Source: Pseudooceanicola lipolyticus (lineage in GTDB: Bacteria; Pseudomonadota; Alphaproteobacteria; Rhodobacterales; Rhodobacteraceae). From it: DNA of 35,909 bases. The notes below the pieces were generated by a model. The model saw nothing but the letters and a program-made list of their open reading frames with translations. It had not been told where the DNA came from and ran no database searches. Positions 8,934 through 16,065 of this stretch are shown here, piece by piece (position 1 is the stretch's first letter; every line of letters begins with the position of its first letter). Both the position numbers and the translations under genes were made by a program. The stretch covers positions 1 through 35,909 of the forward strand of contig NZ_PGTB01000027.1 of the NCBI RefSeq assembly GCF_002786325.1, in the 5' to 3' direction.

Positions 8934-10301
8934 ATGGCAGGGATTTCGCGGCGCAAGCGCATCTGGGGCTGGTGGTTTTTCGACTGGGCCAGCCAGCCCT
9001 ACCACACACTGCTGGTGACCTTCATATTCGGCCCCTATTTCGCCGGGGTCGCCGCCGAATATTTCCTCACCACCGGCCTAGACGAACAGGCGGCGGATGC
9101 GCGGGCGCAAAGCGTCTGGTCGCTGTGCCTGGCGGTGACCGGGCTGATCATCGGCTTTGGCGCGCCGCTGATCGGGGCGCTGGCCGATATCACCGGACGG
9201 CGGATGCCCTGGATCATGGCGTTTTCGCTGATGTATGTGGTGGGCGCCTTCGGGCTGTGGTGGACCCTGCCGGACGCCTCGACCATGTGGGCGATGCTGA
9301 TCCTGTTCGGCATCGGCTTTGTCGGCGCGGAATACGCGCTGATCTTCATCAACGCGCAATTGCCCGACTTGGGCAGCCAGCAGGAGATCGGCAAGATCTC
9401 GGGCTCGGGCTTTGCCTTTGGCTATCTCGGCGGGCTGGTGTCGCTGGCGCTGATGCTGGCGCTGTTTGTCGAACAGGGCAATGGCAAGACGCTGGCCGGG
9501 CTGGACCCGGTGCTGGGCCTGGACCCGGCGGCCTCGGAAGGCACCCGGTCGGTCGGGCCGTTCACCGCGATCTGGTTCGCGGTGTTCATGATCCCCTATT
9601 TCCTGTGGTTCCGCGACCCGCCCCGCAGCGGCCGGCGCGCCAGTTTTACCGCGGCGCTGCGGCTGGTGATCGACTCGATCACCGCGCTGCGACAAAGGAT
9701 CAGCCTGGCCGCCTATCTCGGCTCGTCGATGTTTTACCGCGACGCGCTGAACGGGCTGTATGGCTTTGGCGGCGTTTACGCGCGGCTGGTGCTGAACTGG
9801 GAACTGACCGCCATCGGCATCTTCGGCATCGTCGCGTTGATCTCGTCGGCACTGTTTTCATGGGTTGGCGGCCGGCTGGACACCCGGTTTGGGCCGAAAC
9901 CGGTGATCACCGGCTCGATCTGGGTGCTGATCCTGGTCTGCGTGGTGATCGTGTCGATGTCGCGCGAGGCGATCTTTGGCATCGCGCTGGAACCCGGCTC
10001 TAACCTGCCGGATCTGGTGTTTTTCGGCTGTGGCGTGCTGATCGGCGGAATGGGCGGCATGCTGCAATCGGCGAGCCGTTCGCTGATGGTGCGCCATGCC
10101 GACCCCGAGGCGCCGACCGAGTCCTTCGGGCTGTACGGCCTGTCCGGCCGGGCCACCGCCTTTGTCGCGCCGGCGCTGATCGGGCTGGTCACCGCGGCAA
10201 GCGGAAATGCGCGCCTGGGCGTGTCGCCGGTGATCGGGCTTTTCGTGATCGGGCTGGTTCTGCTAGTCTGGGTCAAAGCCGAAGGAGACCGGACCCGATG
10301 A
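8934..10301 (+). CDS. MFS transporter of the UMF1 (Atg22-like) family
   Basis: The 455-residue protein has about twelve hydrophobic segments. It begins with KRIWGWWFFDWASQPYHTLL, the WxxFDWAxxPY signature of the UMF1/Atg22 group, and carries the MFS loop 2-3 motif GALADITGRRMPW. Substrates of bacterial UMF1 proteins are largely unknown, although fungal Atg22 exports amino acids from the vacuole. The chosen ATG has AGAGGCGGG just upstream and fits the family start; an earlier in-frame start would add 19 residues of non-conserved sequence. The stop overlaps the mepA start by four bases (ATGA), so the two genes are translationally coupled. Coupling to a peptidoglycan hydrolase hints at a role near wall turnover, but this is inference only. 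Confidence 0.92.
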   Translation: MAGISRRKRIWGWWFFDWASQPYHTLLVTFIFGPYFAGVAAEYFLTTGLDEQAADARAQSVWSLCLAVTGLIIGFGAPLIGALADITGRRMPWIMAFSLMYVVGAFGLWWTLPDASTMWAMLILFGIGFVGAEYALIFINAQLPDLGSQQEIGKISGSGFAFGYLGGLVSLALMLALFVEQGNGKTLAGLDPVLGLDPAASEGTRSVGPFTAIWFAVFMIPYFLWFRDPPRSGRRASFTAALRLVIDSITALRQRISLAAYLGSSMFYRDALNGLYGFGGVYARLVLNWELTAIGIFGIVALISSALFSWVGGRLDTRFGPKPVITGSIWVLILVCVVIVSMSREAIFGIALEPGSNLPDLVFFGCGVLIGGMGGMLQSASRSLMVRHADPEAPTESFGLYGLSGRATAFVAPALIGLVTAASGNARLGVSPVIGLFVIGLVLLVWVKAEGDRTR

Positions 10302-11161
10302 CCCTTGCGCGCCTGTTTGCCTGCCTGATGCTGGTTGTGACATTGGCCGCCCCTGCGGGCGCGCAGACCCTGGCCAAGCAGCTGTTCGGCGCCAAGGACT
10401 CCGCCTCGGAGCATCGACCGGCGGCGATTGGCAGCTATGCCAAGGGCTGCGCCGCGGGGGCGGTGCAACTGCCGGAAACCGGGCCGACCTGGCAGGCGAT
10501 GCGGCTGAGCCGCAACCGCAACTGGGGGCTGCCCGACACCATCGATTTCATCACCGATCTCAGCCGCTTTGCCGCCCGTCTGCCGGGCTGGAACGGGCTC
10601 TACGTGGGCGATATCAGCCAGCCGCGCGGCGGACCGATGCTGTCGGGCCACCGCAGCCACCAGTTGGGGCTGGATGCCGATATCTGGATGCTGCCGGGCA
10701 CCCGCATGGACCTGTCGCGCCAGCAGCGCGAGAATATCTCGTCGATTTCACTGCGCCGCGCCAATGGCGCCTATGTCAATGACAACTGGACGCGCCAGCA
10801 TCACGAGCTGCTGAAGGCGGCGGCCAGTGACAGGCGCGTGGCGCGGATCTTCGTGTTTCCCGGTGCCAAGGTGCAGATGTGCAAGGATGAGACCGGCAAC
10901 CGCCGCTGGCTGCGCAAGATCCGGCCGTGGTGGGGGCATCACTATCACTTTCACGTCCGCCTGAGCTGTCCGCGCGGCATGCGCGCTTGTGTCGACCAGA
11001 CGCCGCCGCCGCCCGGCGATGGCTGTGACGAGGCACAGGCCTGGGTCAACAACATCCTGAACCCGCCGCCGCCCGATCCCAACGCGCCCAAGCCGGCACC
11101 GCGCCGCGAATACGTGCTGGCCGATCTGCCGGACCAATGCGCGGCGGTGCTGCAGGACTGA
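10298..11161 (+). CDS. mepA: Penicillin-insensitive murein DD-endopeptidase MepA
   Basis: This is a 287-residue periplasmic LAS-family metallopeptidase that cuts D-alanyl-meso-diaminopimelyl cross-links in peptidoglycan. A signal peptide covers residues ~1-23 (LARLFACLMLVVTLAAPAGA, cleavage before Gln). The zinc ligands are visible as the HxxxxxxxD motif in GHRSHQLGLDADIW and the C-terminal WWGHHYHFHVRLSCP, with several cysteines (CPRGMRACVDQ, GDGCDEA) that in MepA form disulfides. Length is close to the E. coli enzyme (274). The start overlaps the stop of the UMF1 transporter by four bases, indicating one operon. The proline-rich region PPPPDPNAPKPAPRR near the C-terminus is a linker before a short last segment. 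Confidence 0.96.
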   Translation: MTLARLFACLMLVVTLAAPAGAQTLAKQLFGAKDSASEHRPAAIGSYAKGCAAGAVQLPETGPTWQAMRLSRNRNWGLPDTIDFITDLSRFAARLPGWNGLYVGDISQPRGGPMLSGHRSHQLGLDADIWMLPGTRMDLSRQQRENISSISLRRANGAYVNDNWTRQHHELLKAAASDRRVARIFVFPGAKVQMCKDETGNRRWLRKIRPWWGHHYHFHVRLSCPRGMRACVDQTPPPPGDGCDEAQAWVNNILNPPPPDPNAPKPAPRREYVLADLPDQCAAVLQD

Positions 11162-11279
11162 TCGCAGCCCCTGCCACGCTGCCCCTTGCCAAGATGATGC
11201 GAACCGGCTACGAGCCGCGCTGCTCTGGCGCCGTGCCGGGGCCAAGTCGCCGCAACCTTGTCAAAACGGGCATGATCAG

Positions 11280-11903
11280 ATGAACCGCACCCATATTCCC
11301 GGCATTCTTGCCATGGCCGCCATTGTCGTGGCCTCCAACATTCTCGTCCAGTTCCTGTTCGGCCAATGGCTGACCTGGGGCGCCTTTACCTATCCGCTGG
11401 CCTTCCTGGTGACCGACGTGATGAACCGCGTCTATGGTGCCGGCCCGGCGCGGCGCGTGGTGTTCGCCGGTTTCCTGACCGGGGTGATCTGTTCGCTGAT
11501 CGGCACCCAGATCATGGGCGAATTCGGGCCGCTGGTGACGTTGCGCATCGCGCTGGGCTCGGGCCTGGCCTTCCTGGTGGCGCAACTGCTGGACATCTCG
11601 GTGTTTTCGGCCCTGCGCGGCGGCCGCTGGTGGCGCGCGCCGCTGGTGTCGACGCTGGTGGGCTCGTCGGTGGATACCGCGCTGTTTTTCACCATCGCGT
11701 TTTCCACCTGGCTGAGCGCGCTGGAGCCCGGCAACGATGTCAGCTGGGCCAACGAGGCGCTGCCGCTGCTGGGCGCCGGACCGGTGGCGCCGCTCTGGGT
11801 GTCGCTGGCGGTGGCGGACTGGGCGGTGAAACTGTCGCTGGCGCTGCTGGCGCTGATCCCCTTCCGGCTGATCGTGCGGCGGTTGCAGCCCAGCCTGGCC
11901 TGA
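11280..11903 (+). CDS. yhhQ: Queuosine precursor transporter (VUT/YhhQ family)
   Basis: The 207-residue inner-membrane protein has about six helices. Family marks include YPLAFLVTDVMNRVYG, the conserved TDxxNxxYG segment, and the later SSVDTALFFTIAF. YhhQ imports preQ0 or preQ1 (7-deazaguanine precursors), which are used to make queuosine in the tRNAs for Asp, Asn, His and Tyr. No queuosine biosynthesis gene lies in the window, so it cannot be told whether the cell salvages or also makes the precursor. The ATG at 11280 begins 118 bp after mepA. I looked for a preQ1 riboswitch in that gap and saw no convincing one. A long GC hairpin follows the stop. Confidence 0.92.
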   Translation: MNRTHIPGILAMAAIVVASNILVQFLFGQWLTWGAFTYPLAFLVTDVMNRVYGAGPARRVVFAGFLTGVICSLIGTQIMGEFGPLVTLRIALGSGLAFLVAQLLDISVFSALRGGRWWRAPLVSTLVGSSVDTALFFTIAFSTWLSALEPGNDVSWANEALPLLGAGPVAPLWVSLAVADWAVKLSLALLALIPFRLIVRRLQPSLA

Positions 11904-11907
11904 CAGG

Positions 11908-11931
11908 CCGCGCCCCAAAGCCGGGGCGCGG
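11908..11931. terminator. GC-rich hairpin between convergent yhhQ and the RTX gene
   Basis: CCGCGCCCC-AAAGCC-GGGGCGCGG gives a perfect 9-bp stem with a six-base loop right after the yhhQ stop and 19 bases from the stop of the opposing RTX gene. No run of T follows on either strand. Position between convergent genes supports a bidirectional transcription end, possibly with help from Rho. Confidence 0.5.
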
Positions 11932-11949
11932 TGCCGGCCGCAACGACCC

Positions 11950-13194
11950 TTAGAGAAACAGGAAATCGTCGTAATAGCCGGTATAGTCGAAAGGATTGAC
12001 CAGCTCGACAAAATCCTCGCGCGTCAGGTCCGAGGCGGCGACCTTGTTCAGCAGCGCCAGGTCGTTGCCGTCATGCGAGATCATCGCGCCATTGGCGGTG
12101 TCGCGAATGCTGAGATCGGAAAACACCAGGTTGTCGCTGTTCGTTCCGCCAAGGACAAAATCGAATCCGATCAGCCCGAGGAAATCCTCGCCATCCTTGA
12201 AATCGCGGATGCGCACGAAGTTTTCGCCGCCGAGGCCGGTGAAGGACAACGCCTCCAGCACGAACAGATCCTTGCCCTTGCCGCCTTTCATGTCGTCGCG
12301 TTCGGGGGTGAAGGCGCCGAAACCGGCGCTGCCGACCAGGATATCGTCGCCACCGCCGCCGTTCAGCTTGTCATCGCCGGTGCCGCCGATCAGCAGGTCG
12401 TTGCCGCCCCGGCCCAACAGCAGGTCATTGTCGGCGCCGCCATCGAGGTGATCGCCCTTGCCGCCACCGCCGATCTTGTCATTGCCGCCGCCGCCGTGGA
12501 TCTGCGCCACCACCCCGCCCAGGCCGACGCGGAAATTGTCATTGCCCTCGGTGCCCAGCAACACCTCGATATTGCGCAGCGTGTCGACATCGCCATTCGG
12601 CTTCTCGATCATCCGGACGGCGCCGGACTTGGTCATCTTCAGCCCCCCCGAGAGGGCCGCATAGGACACCGAGTCATAAGTGTTGCCGCCGAAATAGCTG
12701 TCATTCCCCATCGAGGCATAGACCGTGTTGGCAGAATCGTTGAGGCGGAAGATATCGTCGTGCCGGCTGCCCCCCAGCGAGGTCGCGTAGACCGGAACCG
12801 TCTTGGTGGTGCTGCCCTCGATGGTGATGTCATAGCGCAGATCGTCCAGCAGTTTGTCCAGCTTGGCGCTGGCGCCGCTGGTTTTGAGATAGCTGGAAAA
12901 GGCATCGACAACCGCCTTTTGGGTGACCGCGCCGGCTTCGAAATCGGCCTCGATCAGCGTTTTGGTCGCCCCCGCATCCGGCCCGGTGATGGTAAAGCCG
13001 GTGGCAAAGCCGCCGGCACTGGTCACCGTCACTTCCATTCCCGAAAAGGCATCGGTGAACTTGGTGCTGCTGCCCGAAGTCGATTGGGTTGTCGCGCCCC
13101 GCAGCGCCTGCGCCAGGATGCTTTCCCAAGCGGTGGAGTAAGTTAAGCGCATGATCGCTTCTTCCTGAAGCGTCAAGGTAAGTGTGCTGACCAT
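11950..13194 (-). CDS. RTX calcium-binding secreted protein
   Basis: The protein has 414 residues and no Sec signal peptide. After a repeat-free N-terminal ~220 residues comes a short block of GGxGxDxLx nonapeptides (about 233-297, with GGGGNDKIG, GGADNDLLLG, GGTGDDKLNG, GGGGDDILVG) that would form a calcium beta-roll. A C-terminal domain with IRDFKDGEDFLGL follows, the usual layout of type I secretion substrates, and the chain ends in DDFLFL, consistent with an uncleaved C-terminal secretion signal. I see no protease or lipase motif, so its activity is unknown. No ABC exporter/HlyD pair is adjacent, so secretion would rely on a distant system. Start 13194 has AAGGGGGG upstream; an alternative ATG at 13152 (MRLTYS) also has a fair site, AGGAAG. 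Confidence 0.85.
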   Translation of the reverse strand: MVSTLTLTLQEEAIMRLTYSTAWESILAQALRGATTQSTSGSSTKFTDAFSGMEVTVTSAGGFATGFTITGPDAGATKTLIEADFEAGAVTQKAVVDAFSSYLKTSGASAKLDKLLDDLRYDITIEGSTTKTVPVYATSLGGSRHDDIFRLNDSANTVYASMGNDSYFGGNTYDSVSYAALSGGLKMTKSGAVRMIEKPNGDVDTLRNIEVLLGTEGNDNFRVGLGGVVAQIHGGGGNDKIGGGGKGDHLDGGADNDLLLGRGGNDLLIGGTGDDKLNGGGGDDILVGSAGFGAFTPERDDMKGGKGKDLFVLEALSFTGLGGENFVRIRDFKDGEDFLGLIGFDFVLGGTNSDNLVFSDLSIRDTANGAMISHDGNDLALLNKVAASDLTREDFVELVNPFDYTGYYDDFLFL

Positions 13195-13206
13195 CTTGGC
13201 CCCCCT

Positions 13207-13233
13207 TAAAATATTGAATCGGCGTAAAATATT
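13207..13233 (-). promoter_or_regulatory. AT-rich direct repeat upstream of the RTX gene
   Basis: The nonamer AATATTTTA (minus strand) occurs twice, at 13225-13233 and 13207-13215, 18 bases apart, directly upstream of the RTX ribosome-binding site. In a genome of this GC content such a block stands out. It may be the binding site of a regulator, of an H-NS/MucR-like AT-seeking protein, or part of the promoter. Which of these holds cannot be decided from sequence. Confidence 0.4.
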
Positions 13234-13451
13234 CGCTGCGCCGTGCGTGCAGCCTCTCACGCCGCCCGGTACCGGTCAATCATTCCGGCATCGGATGCGG
13301 GCTGCGGCCCGGACTCCCCGCTGCCTCAATCTTAGGCAATTTCGGCACAGCCCGGCGGCGATGTGATGCTGGGGCGGGAAATTTCATTTGACTGACTGGC
13401 CGGCATCGTCAAACTGATCTCAACAGCAACCCAAAGAAAGGAGGTGATCCA

Positions 13452-13508
13452 GTGTCGAGAAAGGTATTGGAGAAAGGTGTCGGGACAAGACAGGAGGCCA
13501 CCTGCTGA
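13452..13508 (+). CDS. 18-residue leader peptide or small protein
   Basis: A GTG at 13452 sits seven bases after AGGAGG (13439-13444), the best ribosome-binding site in the window. The frame gives MSRKVLEKGVGTRQEATC and a TGA at 13506. The peptide is basic and has no membrane segment. With a Shine-Dalgarno region matching 18 bases of the 16S tail and optimal spacing, translation is likely, but whether the peptide or the act of translation matters is unknown. No run of rare or identical codons points to an amino-acid attenuator. Confidence 0.5.
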   Translation: MSRKVLEKGVGTRQEATC

Positions 13509-13588
13509 GGCAGCCCTGGGCGGTTCGGCCGCCTGTACCTGATCTGGACCAGGTCTAACCGACCCCACCTCCAGGAAACTTTCGATAA

Positions 13589-13618
13589 GGGCCGCTCCGT
13601 TTCGGGGCGGCCCTTTTT
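13589..13618 (+). terminator. Intrinsic terminator of the short transcript
   Basis: GGGCCGCTCCG-TTT-CGGGGCGGCCC forms an 11-bp stem (one T-G pair) followed directly by TTTTT at 13614-13618. This is a textbook Rho-independent terminator. It lies 31 bases before the arfB start. Confidence 0.9.
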
Positions 13619-13648
13619 GACGGCTCGTCAATGGGTTACACTTTCGCC

Positions 13649-14068
13649 ATGTTACGCATCACCGATCAGATCGCGCTGGCCGACTGGGAACTGACGGAAC
13701 AGTTCATCCGCGCCTCGGGGCCGGGCGGGCAGAATGTGAACAAGGTCTCGACCGCGGTCGAGCTGCGCTTTGAGGCGGCACGCTCGCCGCATCTGCCGGG
13801 CCCGGTGAAAACCCGGCTGAAACGGCTGGCCGGGCGGCGCTGGACCCAGGAGGGCGCCATCGTGATCCGCTGCGACGAAACCCGCAGCCAGGCCCGCAAC
13901 CGCGAAATCGCCCGCGACCGCCTGGTCGAGCTGATCCGCGCCGCGCTGGTCAAGCCGCGCCGCCGCATCCCGACCAAGCCGACCCGCGCCTCGATCCGCC
14001 GCAGGCTTGACGAAAAGACCCGCCGGGGTGACATAAAGGCGCTCAGGGGGCCGGTGAAAGACAGCTGA
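13649..14068 (+). CDS. arfB: Alternative ribosome-rescue factor ArfB (peptidyl-tRNA hydrolase)
   Basis: The 139-residue protein is a codon-independent release factor. It enters stalled ribosomes with its basic tail in the empty mRNA channel and hydrolyses the peptidyl-tRNA. The catalytic GGQ is at residues 26-28 in RASGPGGQNVNKVSTAVELRF, and the ArfB-type lysine/arginine-rich tail (KPRRRIPTKPTRASIRRRL, then GDIKALRG) is complete. Size matches E. coli YaeJ (140). The ATG at 13649 fits the family; an ATG at 13631 in frame adds six residues (MGYTFA) and cannot be excluded. It follows the terminator of the small transcript and precedes the SDR gene by 28 bp on the same strand, so arfB and the SDR may share a message. 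Confidence 0.95.
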   Translation: MLRITDQIALADWELTEQFIRASGPGGQNVNKVSTAVELRFEAARSPHLPGPVKTRLKRLAGRRWTQEGAIVIRCDETRSQARNREIARDRLVELIRAALVKPRRRIPTKPTRASIRRRLDEKTRRGDIKALRGPVKDS

Positions 14069-14096
14069 GCCCCGCAGATAGTCGGGAAGGACAGCC

Positions 14097-14843
14097 ATGC
14101 GACTGAACGGAAAAACCGCCATCGTCACCGGCGGCGCCTCGGGCTTTGGCGCCGGCATCGTGCGCAAGTTCGTCGAGGAAGGCGCGCAGGTGATGATCGC
14201 CGATCTCAACCTTGAGGGCGCCGAGGCGCTGGCGGGCGAACTGGGCGCGGCGGCGCGGGCGCAGCAGGTCGATGTCTCGTCCGCCACCTCGGTTGCGGCC
14301 ATGGCCGAAGCGGCGCTGGCCGCCTTTGGCGATCTCGACATCCTGGTCAACAATGCCGGGATCACCCACCTGCCCAAGCCGATGGACACGGTCACCGAAG
14401 AGGAATTCGACCGGGTCTATGCGGTGAACATGAAATCGGTCTACCTGACCGCGCAGGCACTGGTGCCGGGGATGAAGGCGCGCGGCCGTGGCGCCATCCT
14501 CAATGTCGCCTCCACCGCCGGGCTGTCGCCGCGACCGCGGCTGAGCTGGTACAACGCCTCCAAGGGCTGGATGATCACCGCCACCAAGGCGATGGCGGTC
14601 GAACTGGCGCCCGAGGGCGTGCGCGTCAACGCGATCTGCCCGGTGGCCGGCGAAACGCCGCTGCTGAAATCCTTCATGGGCGAGGACACGCCCGAGACGC
14701 GCGCCAAGTTCCTCGCCACTATCCCCATCGGCCGGTTCTCGACGCCGCAGGACATGGGCAATACCGCCTGCTTCCTTTGTTCGGACGAGGCCGGCATGAT
14801 CACCGGCACCGCGCTGGAAGTTGATGGCGGCCGCTGCATCTGA
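14097..14843 (+). CDS. SDR family NAD(P)-dependent dehydrogenase
   Basis: This is a 248-residue classical short-chain dehydrogenase. The nucleotide-binding TGGASGFG lies at 11-18, the NNAG motif at 85-88, and the catalytic tetrad Asn111, Ser139, Tyr152 and Lys156 (WYNASKG) is complete. Asp36 after the second strand (MIADLN) suggests NAD rather than NADP. The C-terminus ends TALEVDGGRCI, as in glucose-1-dehydrogenase/FabG-like members. The substrate cannot be told from sequence; homologues in marine alphaproteobacteria are simply annotated SDR. It begins 28 bp after arfB and is followed by a P1 peptidase after 135 bp. Confidence 0.93.
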   Translation: MRLNGKTAIVTGGASGFGAGIVRKFVEEGAQVMIADLNLEGAEALAGELGAAARAQQVDVSSATSVAAMAEAALAAFGDLDILVNNAGITHLPKPMDTVTEEEFDRVYAVNMKSVYLTAQALVPGMKARGRGAILNVASTAGLSPRPRLSWYNASKGWMITATKAMAVELAPEGVRVNAICPVAGETPLLKSFMGEDTPETRAKFLATIPIGRFSTPQDMGNTACFLCSDEAGMITGTALEVDGGRCI

Positions 14844-14978
14844 TCCGGTGGCCGCGGCGGCCCCGGCTTTGCCGCTTGCGCTCAATGCTCCGCAGGTGAA
14901 GGCGGCGCGCGCAACCGCACGCAGTGCCAGAAGGAATGCGCCGCAGGCGCGCAATTTAGCAACGGAGAGCGCCCGCGC

Positions 14979-16004
14979 ATGATCCCCGGCCCAAGGAACC
15001 TGATCACCGATATTTCCGGCCTTTCGGTCGGCAACGCCCAGGATGGCGTGCTCAAATCCGGGGTTACCGTGCTGACCGCCGAGACCCCGTTTACCGCCTC
15101 GGTCCATGTCATGGGCGGCGCGCCCGGCAGCCGTGAAACCGACCTGCTGGCACCGGACAAGACGGTGGCGGCGGTGGATGCGCTGGTGCTGTCGGGCGGC
15201 TCGGCCTATGGGCTTGATGCCTGTTCCGGCGTCACCGACGGGCTGCGCGCGCAGGGGCGCGGCTATCGCATCGGCCCGGCGGTGATTCCGCTGGTGCCCG
15301 GCGCGATCATTTTCGACCTGCTGAATGGCGGCGACAAGGACTGGCAGGACAATCCCTATCGCGCGCTGGGCCGGGCGGCGCTGGAGGCGGCGGGCCCCGA
15401 CTTTGCGCTGGGCACCGCCGGGGCCGGCACCGGCGCACTCAGCGCGATGCTGAAAGGCGGGCTCGGCTCGGCCTCGCTGGTGCTGGAAGAGGGCATCACC
15501 GTGGGCGCCCTGGTGGCCGCCAACCCGGTGGGCAGCGTCACCACCCCGGGCGATCGGCATTTCTGGGCCGCGCCTTATGAGATCGGTGCGGAATTCGGCG
15601 GGCTGGGGCCGGATCCGCAGGCCGGGCTGGGCCGTGCGCTGGAGAGCCGCAAGGCGGCGCTGTTGCAGGCGGCGGGCGAGACGCGCGCCAACACCACCAT
15701 TGCCATCGTCGCCACCGATGCGGCACTGAGCAAGGCGGAATGCCACCGGCTGGCCACCGCCGCGCATGACGGCATCGCCCGCGCCACGTTGCCGGCGCAT
15801 ACGCCCGGCGATGGCGACCTGGTTTTTGCGTTGTCCACCGCGGCGCACAAGCCGGAATTGCCTGAACAGAGCCTGTTTCGCATCGGTCATGCCGCGTCGC
15901 TCTGCCTGGCGCGGGCGATTGCGCGGGCGGTCTACCTGGCCAGCCCGGCCCCGGGTGACCTGTTGCCCTGCTGGGCCGATGGCGCGGCAAATCGTGGCAG
16001 TTGA
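14979..16004 (+). CDS. P1 family (DmpA-like) peptidase
   Basis: The 341-residue protein belongs to the P1/S58 group of self-processing Ntn-type hydrolases, whose best-known members are DmpA (L-aminopeptidase/D-amidase) and beta-peptidyl aminopeptidases. Family signs are ISGLSVGNAQD at the start, LVLSGGSAYGLDACSGV (71-84) and GTAGAGTGALSAM (146-157). The Thr in GAGTGA (Thr151) is the likely nucleophile exposed by autocleavage; this assignment is from family knowledge and not proven here. Downstream NTTIAIVATDAALSKAE and LPAHTPGDGDLVFALST are also typical. There is no clear signal peptide, so it probably acts in the cytosol. The physiological substrate is unknown. It has its own leader, with GGAGAG upstream of the ATG. 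Confidence 0.9.
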   Translation: MIPGPRNLITDISGLSVGNAQDGVLKSGVTVLTAETPFTASVHVMGGAPGSRETDLLAPDKTVAAVDALVLSGGSAYGLDACSGVTDGLRAQGRGYRIGPAVIPLVPGAIIFDLLNGGDKDWQDNPYRALGRAALEAAGPDFALGTAGAGTGALSAMLKGGLGSASLVLEEGITVGALVAANPVGSVTTPGDRHFWAAPYEIGAEFGGLGPDPQAGLGRALESRKAALLQAAGETRANTTIAIVATDAALSKAECHRLATAAHDGIARATLPAHTPGDGDLVFALSTAAHKPELPEQSLFRIGHAASLCLARAIARAVYLASPAPGDLLPCWADGAANRGS

Positions 16005-16065
16005 CTTGGGCCGCGGCGCCGCCAGGTAATGGCCCCGACCGCGCAAGCTGTTTGATGAGGGTAAG

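Larger units (their letters stand above)
13435..13618 (+). ncRNA. Putative structured leader or small RNA with a 16S-complementary site
   Basis: Bases 13435-13452 (AGAAAGGAGGTGATCCAG) are the exact complement of the end of 16S rRNA (CTGGATCACCTCCTTTCT, established for alphaproteobacteria). An 18-codon GTG reading frame begins at the last base of this match. Several hairpins follow. CTGC-TGAG-GCAG sits around the stop codon at 13502-13513, GGCGG-TTCGG-CCGCC lies at 13519-13533, and ACCTG...CAGGT at 13537-13554. CACCTCC at 13566-13572 can pair with GGAGGTG at 13440-13446 and so hide the ribosome-binding site. A strong intrinsic terminator closes the unit. I infer an independent short mRNA or regulatory RNA whose folding and translation are linked. 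It ends before arfB and so would not drive it unless the terminator is read through. Confidence 0.55.
13195..13648. other. 454-bp intergenic region between the RTX gene and arfB
   Basis: Its left part (13195-13380) holds the RTX leader with the AT-rich repeats and otherwise no recognisable element. Its right part (13435-13618) holds the short transcription unit described separately. A possible -35 element TTGACT lies at 13388-13393, but no good -10 is seen 16-18 bases further, so the promoter is unresolved. Bases 13619-13648 form the arfB leader. Confidence 0.6.

Noticed and set aside
11162-11279. Possible preQ1 riboswitch before the queuosine transporter
   Set aside because: No A-rich pseudoknot tail or hairpin of preQ1-I or preQ1-II type was visible in the 118-bp gap.
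13332-13631. 99-codon minus-strand frame across the short transcript
   Set aside because: It reads through the terminator and the 16S-like site in antisense and has no ribosome-binding site or family resemblance.
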